From Perilla frutescens (taxonomy: Eukaryota; Streptophyta; Magnoliopsida; Lamiales; Lamiaceae): 64,000 nt of DNA. The stretch covers positions 31,112,664 to 31,176,663 of the forward strand of contig BRKX01000006.1 of assembly GCA_026008535.1 (NCBI GenBank), given 5' to 3'. Of the stretch, positions 54,447 to 64,000 are shown one piece after another. The notes beneath the pieces are model-generated. The model ran no database searches and was not told the DNA's origin. It saw only the letters and a program-made list of their open reading frames with translations. The first letter of the stretch is position 1, and each line of letters begins with the position of its first letter. The translations under genes and the position numbers were made by a program.

Positions 54447-57154
54447 TTGCAGTGTTTCTCCCTCACCAGCAGCAGCATTTAATGCATCCTGTACTCTCTG
54501 TTGTGTGCTCTTTGTATCTCTCTCCTCTAGTACTGTTTTCTCTCTCATCCTACGTGCATCTGTAAGTGCTATCATTAATGAGGAGCTTGTCCTTGCTGTT
54601 TCTGTCAAGTTGGGAATTTGCTTTTCAAATTTTCCCTGTTTCAATATTTCGATGTGCATAGAATCAGTATCAATGGCCTTAAAAAGAAATCTGATATTAC
54701 TAGAAAAACAAAAACAAGATGATCAGTTCAGTAGTTAACAATTATGGCAACAGAATCATGCCAAATCAGATTGCAGCAATTAAATTGTAATCCTAATTCA
54801 GAGCTTCAAATGGTTTCAGATAAATAAAAAAAACTAACAATCATTTACTTGGTATATTAGCTCACTGTCATATATTATAATAACTATGATGCTTCAAAGC
54901 ATTAATGGGTTGTGCAATCAAATATACCTCAAATATTTCTTTCACAAAATCAAAGATAGTCATCAATTGTTCCTTGTAATTTTCCTGAAAAAACAAAACA
55001 TTAGAGAAAATTTAGCACAGGATACAGTAATTTAATGAAACTCACTAATTAAAGCTAAACATTAACTGTATACCACAGAAACATGTACGTAGCCAAAATC
55101 TCGTTTCGAGGATTCCAATGAAGCAGCAAGCTGATCCAGCTTTTGACTTATGTCACAATGGTTTGATTCTACTATCATTTTTTGTTTCCCTTGTTGCCTT
55201 TCCTTGGAAGTAATCTCATTCATTTCCCTGCAATCTCATTGATCATAATCAGTAATTTATCAGTAATTTCAAACTACAAAAAAGCTAAAAAGCATCACTT
55301 GTTAACTACTATATATGATGTATGACCTCCTCAACATTCCCACTTCCTCCTCCAACTGCCTCTTTGTTGCCATCAATTTCCAATCCCTGTTCAAGTAACC
55401 AAGTATGAATTTTCCAGATAATTGTAACAAATTAACATGTGATAAGACAAAAATGTAGCATTTCCACCTTCTTATTGTAGAAACTTCATCTTTAAGCAGC
55501 TTCAACTCTGTAGCACATATAGGATCCTGAGTTGGGGAATCACCAATTTTCCAGCCAGCTGGTGGCACCCAATAAGGGTCACTGACCCCAGCATCTCTTC
55601 GAATGTTAACAAGATCAGCACTTTCCAACCAATACTCCATTGCTCCGTCGGGGTTGTGCCGTCTCCTGAACCTCTCTTGCCCACCCGGAGCAAGCTTCCC
55701 AGCCATATGCTTCAGAAGATGGTCAAGCAGCCCTGTATCGCCTATCCTCTTTCTTGCTTCTGCTCTCAACTGAGGCCTCAGGATTGGTGTTTGAGATGTT
55801 GCTTCCTTTGATTTCATCACGTCTAAAAGATTTTTCTCAGCAAGCTTGTACCTTCACATTTTTAATTGAAACAATATATATAACTAACGTATTTAAGTAA
55901 AGATCACAGCCAGAGATATCAGAATATATATAGAACATATATATGTACCTTTCAGAAGACCAACGATCTTTAGGATCTCTTTGAATGAGTGATTCCCTTG
56001 ATCTCATTCTACCCTTGTTTCTCTTAATCTGACTCTTTTTCTGCGTTTGCTTTTGCTTTCTTATCTGATCAATCTTTGCTTTCTTTGTCTTTCTTACACT
56101 CAAATTTCTGAAAGAGTACCTCTTTCTTTTCAAGTTGTCATTAGTCTCCTTGACCCTAATCTTCACTTCTTCTTCCTCTTCTTCTTCTTGTTCCTCCTCC
56201 TCCTCGTCTTCACCGTTCTCCATATCTTCATCTCCCTCTCCATCTTTCTCATCTGTAGATTCTCTCTCATCACAAGTAGCCACTAATCTCATCTGGGATT
56301 CCTCAACTCCATTGACAAAGCTCGAAGACGAGTTCTGAGCAATATAAACATCATCCTTATGCCTACCCAAATATTTCACTTGCCTTCTTATTCCCCATGT
56401 CACCATCCCATTTCTCTTTAGCGCCTCAGATAGAGAATTATTACTTTCTTTCTTGGCCGTACATGAACCAGCTGCCATTGAACTAATCAGCCAGAAATCT
56501 AGAAAACTCTTATGCTTCGAGAAAATCTCAGCTGGGACTGATCTAAAAAGCACTTTCGTTGCCAGAACCGAGCCCATTACAAACTTCTCATCTAAAGCCG
56601 GGTGCGATTCTCTTGAGCTGTAGTTGAAAAATGCTCTAAGCGACTCCATTGTTGGAAACCTCACCGCCACATTCACTTCTGTCTTCTCGCAGACCTTCAG
56701 TTAGAAATCATTACCCATTAAAAAACTAGCGGAAGCAGAAATATTAACAACTAATTAATAGTATGCATTTCGTAGTTTAAATTAATTCCCTACCATTGCA
56801 ACTCGGATGCACCGCAGCTGAGCAGGAGTTCTTGGTGGTAAATGAGAGTGATCGATCTCGTAAAGATAACCCTCTTTGATATGGTTTTGCATCTGGGATT
56901 GCTCTCCATCATTACCCTCCGGGATCAAGAAAGGGTTTTCTGGGTATATACAGTTTTAACAAACACAATAATATTTGAAGTGCAAGACTGCATGTACGAA
57001 AAAAATGGAAGCAAGAACTTTATGTAAATAATACACACACCGATACACGTATAGTGATAGTACCTTGAAGCACGAGGGTACAGCGTCCGGATGGAGGCGA
57101 CAGCCGCGGCTCTGCCGCAACAACGCTGCTTTGCACCGCCTCTTTCTGATCCAT
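53711..57154 (-). CDS. DYAD/SWI1/AMEIOTIC1-type meiotic regulator (9 exons, 815 aa)
   Basis: In Arabidopsis SWI1/DYAD protects meiotic cohesin by opposing WAPL; its rice and maize orthologue AM1 is needed to enter meiosis or early prophase. Exons (minus strand): 57154-57064, 56939-56794, 56694-55949, 55851-55468, 55386-55327, 55227-55074, 54984-54928, 54677-54003, 53845-53711. All junctions are GT-AG and the frame holds through 2,448 nt. Visible parts: a GYLYEIDHSHLPPRTP block near residue 55, an acidic Glu-rich run and basic Lys/Arg nuclear-localisation clusters in exon 3, the family's diagnostic domain at about 350-440 (RKRIGDTGLLDHLLKHMAGK, then a DGAMEYWLES block), helical exons 5-7, and a conserved GFRICKPQGTFLWP box near 650-662. 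The last exon, after ATGCCACTG|GTAAGC, adds 44 residues. It looks functional. Symbol left blank because naming differs by species (DYAD, SWI1, AM1). Confidence 0.93.
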
Positions 57155-57156
57155 TT

Positions 57157-58571
57157 CCTGCACCAAAATTAATTAATCATGTATAGCATCAAAAAATTGA
57201 TATTAAATAAATAAAAGTAGTACTTATTAATCATGCATGTATTTTTGCAGCACATGTATTAATCAAGTTTTCAAAATTAAAAAAAAAAATTGATTTTTAA
57301 GTAATTAAAACTTAAAAATTTGATTTTTAAAAGTTTAAAATATTTAAGTCGCTGTCTAATTAATGGCTCCACGGCTCATGTGTTTAGCAAGCATCATAAT
57401 GCAATAAACGATTTGTGTATCTCAGTTACATCAGACACGCACACACATACCTACCACGTACTGTACAAAACAAAATGTGTAAATGTCGCAGCGTGGAGCT
57501 AAAAAGATTGCTAATTTTTGCTGTTTTTTTCAAATGGCAGTGTAATCTGAGAGCGCGTGAGATATTATGTGCGACACAAATAACAGAAATAAAGCGCAAT
57601 ATTCTGATGCACAACAACCGTGTTCTTGGAATTGACAGGTTAGAGAGAGAGAGAGAAGAGAGAGAAAGAACCATGCTGGGCTGATGGGCTTTCTTTGAGC
57701 GTTTTCTGTAGTAGGTTTCCATCACCATTTTCTGTCTACATTCAGCATAAAATCACGTTGATCAAGAAACTATAATGTGAAAAAAATATAATGTAATCTT
57801 AAGTTGTTGGTACAAGAAGAAATGAGTTTTATTGAGGAACGAAGAATCAAGAGAAAGATAAAAGAAAAATTGGTTGGCAATTTAGGGTTTTTGAAAAATA
57901 TTTGAAAACAATACTTTCCATATTTAGTAACAAATCAAAATGCCGCTGGAAATCAGAAATGCCATAAGACTGTTACAGAAACCGTAGCAGACAATCAACG
58001 AAGAAAATTAATTAAAATTGAACGGTCTACAACACTCCATGCAGCATGTATATACACCAACGCAGAAATAAAAAATAAAGCTGCCAACTCTGCAAAATCT
58101 GAAACGTGAAGATGTGTTTTTTCGTTAACAGTTTTTAATCAAACTTAAAACAAAAAATCAAAGTGCCTCATGAATAGAGAAGAAAAGATAAATAAAATGA
58201 AAATGATGAGAAAATAAATTTCTTTTTGATTCTCAAGAAGGTGGGTTTTCGGATGAAGAAGAAAATGAATAGGTCCACGAATATCTCCTAATAACAATGA
58301 ATAAAAAACTAAAACTGAAAAGAAAATGGAATAAGAAAATCGGAAAACAACAGTGCAGCGAGCTCGACGATCCATTAATGGTGGAATCAAGAATCCATTT
58401 TTGGATATGAAGATTTTAGGATCATGCAAGTTCGGAAACACCTATCTGTAAGGACTTGTAAAAAATGCATGCCTAAATCCATTTAGTTACGGCAGAAAAC
58501 ACGTTGTTGTTGGAGTTGGAAACAGGAAAATAGGGCAAAGAATTGAAATTTGATGAGTAACAGATTATACC
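57157..58571 (-). other. Probable 5'-UTR intron of the DYAD gene
   Basis: On the minus strand the ATG is preceded by GTGCAG|GAA, a strong acceptor only three bases before the start codon. A donor AAAAG|GTATAATC lies at 58571/58570. This implies a leader exon upstream of 58571 and an intron of about 1.4 kb. The stretch has no coding sequence. A short (GA)n tract is at 57643-57668. The exact leader start is unknown. Confidence 0.55.
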
Positions 58572-58830
58572 TTTTCCTGGGCAGAATCCGATGGATTTCG
58601 TTGAATTAGTGGAATGGTAAGCCTTTTTGGGAAGTGGACCAGATGGAAAAAATGGAAGAAAGAGGTGAGAAGTTGTGAGGAATTGTATAATCAGTGTTGA
58701 GAGAAGTTATGATTTAGCGATTTGGAAAGAGAGAAGAGAAAATGGAGAAGTGTTTGTGAGGAAGAGTGGAAATGGATTGAGCTGATCAGAATCTGTATAA
58801 ATGGCACTCATGAGAATTTTCGCGCACTGC
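58572..58830 (-). promoter_or_regulatory. DYAD upstream region with an E2F-type site
   Basis: The 8-mer TTTCGCGC at 58818-58825 fits the E2F consensus TTTSSCGC exactly. Between it and the putative leader exon are pyrimidine-rich stretches typical of plant transcription starts (58680-58770 on the minus strand). No TATA box in the right orientation is obvious; the TATAAAT at 58796-58802 is on the plus strand. Confidence 0.45.
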
Positions 58831-59953
58831 ACACACTAACAACACGCATGAAGAGAGAGCGGGGAGGGGGGTGGTTTGGTCCCCACAGCAGATGCAATGA
58901 CTGAGACGCCCCTATTGGCTATGTTGAACAAAAAATGCCAAAGTGGAAATTTAACACTCAGGCACATATATCCGACTTCCGTTATAATCTTGTAAAGTAA
59001 TATGATTAATAAACTCAAATCAGAATTTAAACTTGGGTAAACACATGTTTAGGTCCCAGTACTATCATATTGTATTTCATTAGGTCCCTTCACTATTTTT
59101 TCATTTAGATCCTTATACTTTTACATTTAATTTTATCGGATCTTTATTTAAAGGATCTAATAAATTGATTAATTTTTCCGTTAGATAATTATCACATCAT
59201 CATCCACACAATATCATAGTTGGAAATTTGATAGAGTGAAGGGAAGTATACGAGAATTTGAAACTGAATTGCAAAAGAAATAAGAACGTCTCTTCTCTGA
59301 AGAGGCCCTCATATAATCTCTTATAAACCCTAATCTGAAAAACCTAATATTAAGGCTGTTAAAATGGACCCAGCCCAATGGGTCAGCCCAACCCATCCAA
59401 AGTTGGGCTGGATTGGGCTTAAAAATGACAGACCCAAAAAATTGGGCAAAAAATGGGTTGGCCCAATGGATTACGGGCCATTTGGATTTCTAGCCTAACT
59501 AGCTTAATTAAATATACATATCATCAAAATCTATATTCAAGTTATGTTCTTAAAAAAAATACGGAAGTTTCAGAAAAATAATAAAATAAATGTTGACATT
59601 TATCAATAAAAGTAAAATATTAATATTATTAATATTTGTTTAGATAATATTTCTTAATAATAATAGTAGTAGTACCAACGTAACAAATTGGAAGAAATGA
59701 GACGAATGTGGTATTAAAATCAAATTACGAGCTCTCTATATATATTTATATTTATATTTATATATAAATAGATTTAATTTTTATTATTATTTTTTAAAAT
59801 CATATTCTAACTAATTTGTTGTATGAAAGAAGTGGGCGACCACATTATGTGTGGCTTCATCTGCCAATATCATTTATTTGAATGTATTTTTCAAAAAATA
59901 AAATATACGAAAAATAATAAAAGTTTGAATCATGTACCTACTAACGGAAAAAT
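58831..59953. other. Intergenic DNA with repeat-like fragments
   Basis: No gene. Between 59050 and 59170 three AGGTCCC/AGATCC..TACTAT units form a low-copy repeat. At 59341-59480 a GGCTGTTAAAATGGACCC start followed by inverted TTGGGCTGG / CAGCCCAA motifs looks like one end of an hAT-like MITE, but the other end is not seen. Confidence 0.4.
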
Positions 59954-61135
59954 CACTACCAAAAAAACTCTCATACATAACACATCATACATAACGGACA
60001 TTTCAAATATCCGTTATGTATGAGCGCATTTTTGGTATAGATAACGCATATTTCAAAAATCCGTTATGAGAGAAGTGTTATCTTTGATCATATATAACGT
60101 TTTCGAGTCTTACGTTATCTATGAGTGTTATCTATTGTTCACATTTATAACACTCATTTGGTACTGTTATGTGTTGTGTTATCTTTAAACACATTATATA
60201 ACGGTAATATTTACCGTTATGAATATCCGTTATGTATACGTGTTAATTTTTATTTTTTAAATTCAAAATTAAATAATATACATGGAAAATTTTCGAAGTA
60301 CATCTTTCCCGCTACTCTTTCTCTCACCATTATTTAGTAAAAATTTAACCGCCGTTATTTCCCACCAAACCATTACTCAATATTTCACAAAAAAAGAAGT
60401 AATTTTTTTACTTTAAGAACGAAAAGCATTTGCCATCCACAAAAATCACAAAAATTAGTGGGTGTTGAGAATTTTCTCCTCCTCCTCTCTAGAGTTTTAA
60501 ATGGATGGCGGCTAGGGTTTAAACCAAAATGCTACCCTTTTCTCCACTCATTCGTCTATCATCATAGAACACTTGGTATACGAAAGCAGTTTGAAGGCCA
60601 TGGCCAGGAGTCCCCAAAGCGGCGAGGAGAGCCTAGAATCCCCTGAAGGCAGCGACTGTGACATTATATCACTAAAAAGGGAAAATCACCAAGAATCAAG
60701 CGACTAACCCAGAAGCAGCGATTTTTAGGCGGGTTGAACTTGAAGAGTCGTATAGGTTCGCTATTCAGCTGGAGGGTAGGGATCTGTCAATACTTTGTCT
60801 GCCTGCAACAATCTAAGCGGCGGATAGGGTTTATGGGCTTCCAGTAGAGACGGCGATTCAGAGCCTATCTATACCAAAAAGCTAAGGTGACACACGAAGG
60901 GAGTGGGGGTCTTTATCTCTGATTGAAAGGTTTTATTCGATTCTCAAATTATTTTCGCAATTTCTTGATACACACCACGTGTTCGATGAAATGCCTCACT
61001 GTGATGGTTTCTCTAAGTTTATATTCATTTGATTGTTTTTCTGCATTAGGGATAGACTTGTAATCACTTCACATTTAATTCGTTTTATATTTGTGCAGTT
61101 GTGGTGTTAGTAGTGAACTAGTGATAGGTTCAGTG

Positions 61136-61775
61136 ATGGCAATGACTGCTAATAAACCTCGGGCCGCCAGCTTCTCGAAGAATATAGCTGCAGCATCAAG
61201 TCCAGTTTCAAGCATTCCTGGGCTTACGCATGGTCCAAATGGGACCATCTTCATTTCATCTGGCATTTCTGACCTCGATAGTAATTTCAAACAAACGTTT
61301 CTTCATGCTCTGATTTTGTTTTTATGAGCTCGTGTAGATTTTATATGAACTATGTGAGATTTTTTTTTATCTTGACAGAGATTCTTGGAGGTGGGTTTGC
61401 ATTGGGAAGTCTGGTGATGGTTATGGAAGACTCGGAGGCACCGCATCATATGTTGTTGCTAAGAAATTTTATGTCTCAGGGGTTAGTTCACCATCAGCCT
61501 CTTATCTATGCAAGTCCTGCAAATGACCCAAGAGGGTTTCTGGGCACTTTACCTAATTCGATGGTGTTGAAGGATGACAAATCTCGGGTCCATGAGACGG
61601 AGCAGGTACCTATCCTCGTCTTTTCTAGTTTTTGAACTTGAGTGCATTTGTAGTTTTTCACTTAGAGTTGGTGGGTGTTGAAAGGAAGTATATTTTGAAT
61701 AACAGGAGAAGGGGCTGAGAATTGCTTGGCAATACAAGAAATATTTTGGGGAACAAAGTTCAAATTCTCAGAGAG
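61136..61775 (+). pseudogene. ELP4 (Elongator subunit 4) 5' fragment, three exons
   Basis: ELP4 is a RecA-fold subunit of the Elongator complex that modifies wobble uridines in tRNA. Exons 61136-61280, 61379-61605 and 61706-61775 splice in frame and give ~147 residues: an N-terminus with GLTHGPNGTIFISSGISDLD, then ILGGGFALGSLVMVMED and EAPHHM, and finally LRIAWQYKKYF. The remaining two thirds of the family's length is missing. The following exon is from a ubiquitin-conjugating enzyme and opens with a stop in this frame. It is therefore a captured fragment, not a full gene. Confidence 0.85.
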
Positions 61776-61917
61776 GTAATTTCTGCATACTTAACAGTTT
61801 TACGCCTTTGCTGTTGTTTTCTTCTCCATCTTCGTTTTCTGTTTTTTTATATATATATTTGACTGCAGAAAAATTTGATTCTTTAATTGTCGCTCAAGCT
61901 TTGGTTTTCTGAAATAG

Positions 61918-62496
61918 GATGATGAGTGATTACAAGGTGGAGATGATCAATGATGGGATGCAAGAATTCTATGTGTATTTCCATGGACCCACTGACAGTA
62001 AATCTAATAATCCCCTTCTCAATTACTGCCTTTAATTGTAAATTAAGTGAAGGATACTCTCTCTCTCTCTCTCTCTCTCTCTGTTGAAGTGTTTAATTGC
62101 CAAGTTTCTGTTGAATTCCTTCATTCTCAGAGTATTAAATGTTGTGTCATCTTCAATTTCTGGTGCACCCCTTTATTTTCTAGTTTAAGGAATTTTTTAC
62201 CTCAATAATTTTTCAATTCCCCTTATTTTTTTACCTTGCCTAATAGCCCACATTCATCTATTCTTATATTCTAATATATGTTAGTTCCTGCAAAATTTAA
62301 AATATACCAATAAAAATTAAAAATTGTATATGCATAAATCAGATATTGATACAAGTGTTTAGATGAATGCGAAAAAATGTTGACTTAAACCAAATACTTA
62401 TCTTCTTTTTATTTTATTTTCTTTCTTTTTCGAAGAAGAAAGCTTTTTTGAGTTAATTATGGTATTGGGTTAATAGGGCATGCATCGATAGTGGAG

Positions 62497-62544
<48 letters not shown>

Positions 62545-62986
62545 GATGGACGATGGTATTAAGACTATTGGAATAGGAAATCCAAAAGGAAAACAAAATT
62601 ATTAGATTTAGGTATTGTTTCTTGATTGTGTAATTTTTCTTTTCTTTTTTTTTCCTCCATATATTATTTGGATAAAGTCATTTATCCTTTTAAGTTTTAA
62701 CTTCAAATTTAACGTACAAGTCACACTTTGTAGGAATTTCAACAAATAAAAAATGTTAGTTTAGCAGTACATATGTGTGTGTGTGTGGTGGGGGGGGGGT
62801 TAGTTCTTGATCAGCTATTCAGGGTATTGAATATGGAGATGTAGTTGTGCAGAAATTTTCATTTCTGTTTGTTAAATTTACAATGTAACGCGATAGGTCT
62901 ATACCATGGCGGAGTGTGGAAGATAAGGGTCGAGCTTCCCGATGCCTACCCATACAAGTCTCCTTCCACTGGAACTTTGTGCCATG
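61918..62986 (+). pseudogene. UBC4/5/6-type ubiquitin-conjugating enzyme fragment, two exons
   Basis: 61918-61997 encodes MMSDYKVEMINDGMQEFYV and on to the GPTDS motif. 62897-62986 continues with YHGGVWKIRVELPDAYPYKS and PST. The two join at A|GT to restore a Ser codon, so the original intron position is kept. The catalytic Cys region and C-terminal tail are absent, as are the first residues. The ~900-bp stretch between them has a (TTA)n microsatellite at about 62496-62541. It cannot encode an active E2. Confidence 0.85.
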
Positions 62987-63263
62987 GTGAGCTCAATTTC
63001 TTTTTCTCTGGAACACAAGATTATGTGGTTCTCTTTTATGGCTCTCTTTTGAGTTTCTTTTTTCTCTGGAACACAAGATTATGTTTGTTCTTCTACCTAG
63101 GACTAATTTATTTTTCATTGTATTCACTTATTTTATGTTATCAAATTAAATCTCAACTATAAACTTTTCTCTCATTTACTGTAAGATAATCAATCTTTCT
63201 TCTACGCACTTGGGACTAATTGCCAATGCCATTATATTGCCTTCTTGTTTTGTCATCTTGCAG

Positions 63264-63358
63264 GTGTTGCCTACGCAGATTACCCATCTACTAGTTTTGC
63301 AGCCAAGTTTGTACACACATCATTAAACAAAAATAGATGTTCTATTAATAGAGTTTTG
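63264..63358 (+). pseudogene. FY/WDR33-type 3'-end-processing factor, single-exon fragment
   Basis: A 95-bp exon between TTGCAG and GTGAGT encodes YPSTSFAAKFVHTSLNKN followed by RCSINRVL, the segment just before the first WD40 repeat of FY, the plant WDR33 polyadenylation factor. No further FY exon is present before 64000. It is in the same orientation as the ELP4 and E2 fragments. Confidence 0.75.
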
Positions 63359-64000
63359 GTGAGTTGAGGACAACAACTTTATTTCTTACTCTTCTATGTT
63401 TTCCACATCTCTGCATGCTTATTCCTTTGTCTTTGTGCTTACACAAACCTATACTTAGAAACATACTGGGGACTGTGGTAGTTCTCATCATAGTATCCTA
63501 CAAGGCTGTCTATTTTGATCAGATTGCTTGGTTTGTTTGGCAAAAATATGGGTTTTTTAATTTTAGCAAAAAACAACTATTGCATTTCTCTTTCACTGTT
63601 TTAGAACTTAACTTCTTGTAGGACAACTGAGTCCCCCATGCTAAATGTCTTTAATCTCACTATAGAAGAGTAGAGTACTTCGTGTTTGATATGGTAAATA
63701 TAATGCAACATGGTCAGTTAATAACTCTATGGTAATTTTGAGTGTTCATTCATGCATAATGTTCTTGGTACATGTGCAAGTTAGATTATATATTTAAGAA
63801 ACTGGAAACTGGAAAGGCTTGGAAGTGAAATCTGATACATGTTAGATAACAAAGACGTGCTTTGTCAGTAATATATGGCTCACATCAGAATTCCCGTAGG
63901 CTGTTGTATTTCTTCCATGTATGGAATCCTGTGTACGAAGATGCCGAATGAACTCAAGTTTGTTCTTTTGGGTGCATCTCATGTCAAGTTAGAGTTGGTT
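63359..64000. other. Intron-like AT-rich sequence to the window edge
   Basis: No further exon that I can recognise lies here. It is probably still inside the Pack-CACTA candidate. Confidence 0.35.

Larger units (their letters stand above)
59954..64000 (+). mobile_element. CACTA-type element carrying fragments of three genes (Pack-CACTA), extends past the window
   Basis: Starts with CACTACCAAAAAAACTC at 59954. The next ~290 bp carry subterminal ATAACGGAT / ATCCGTTAT repeats in both orientations (59996, 60010, 60058, 60190, 60226). Farther in, exon pieces of ELP4, a UBC4/5/6-type E2 and FY follow in the same orientation, separated by intron-like DNA. Neither the opposite terminus nor a transposase is visible, so the extent to the right is inferred. 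A Helitron is an alternative carrier, but the CACTA terminus and subterminal repeats favour CACTA. Confidence 0.6.

Noticed and set aside
56047..56338. Plus-strand open frames opposite DYAD exon 3
   Set aside because: They are antisense shadows of the Glu/Lys-rich coding sequence.
58796..58802. TATAAAT as the DYAD TATA box
   Set aside because: It is oriented on the plus strand while DYAD is on the minus strand, and no plus-strand gene follows.
61136..63358. A functional chimeric ELP4-UBC-FY gene
   Set aside because: The E2 exon opens with a stop in the ELP4 frame, and the catalytic or major parts of all three proteins are missing.

Overview
The window is nuclear DNA of a flowering plant. 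It has long intron-split genes with GT-AG junctions, plant-only proteins (ARC5/DRP5B, DYAD/AM1, FAR1-like, B3), and dense plant transposons of many classes (Ty3/gypsy, LINE, TRIM, hAT, CACTA, Stowaway-like). The proteins look eudicot and possibly asterid. I cannot name the species.

Layout. 1-3,687 (-): a Ty3/gypsy-type element that runs off the left edge. It keeps a 5' LTR, a primer-binding site and one open frame joining protease directly to integrase, with no reverse transcriptase. 3.7-9.1 kb: simple repeats, one end of a CACTA element with ACAACGGT subterminal repeats, a truncated LTR and a possible solo LTR. 9,365-27,529 (+): a complete 17-exon ARC5/DRP5B gene (763 aa), the dynamin of chloroplast division. 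Its introns carry three hAT-like elements, two TRIM elements, a LINE fragment and a young intact 5.2-kb Ty3/gypsy chromovirus in antisense. 27.5-34.7 kb: no intact gene; LTR remnants, decayed CACTA-like repeats and an hAT-like element.

34.7-38.15 kb holds a duplicated 3' end of the DYAD gene, broken by mutations and by a 2-kb hAT-like insertion. The parental copy at 53.0-54.45 kb preserves the empty site. 38.45-40.86 kb is a FAR1/MULE-type pseudogene. 41.2-52.7 kb holds small intron-poor genes: two related Myb/SANT-like frames, a B3 gene with an in-frame stop, two small unknown proteins, and a viroplasmin-like-domain protein with a membrane tail. Among them lie two solo LTRs with target duplications, a ~96-bp tandem array and a 1,837-bp CACTA element with TAA target duplications. 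53,711-57,154 (-): an intact nine-exon DYAD/SWI1/AM1 gene (815 aa) for meiosis, with a probable 5'-UTR intron and an E2F-type site upstream. 59,954-64,000 (+): one end of a CACTA-like element followed by exon fragments of three unrelated genes (ELP4, a UBC4/5/6-type E2, FY/WDR33) in one orientation, as in a gene-capturing Pack-CACTA.

ARC5 and DYAD are the two genes I regard as functional and conserved. They act in unrelated processes (plastid division, meiotic entry and cohesion). Most of the rest is transposon activity and gene-fragment duplication. All exon boundaries were read by eye from splice signals and frame continuity, and no database search was run.
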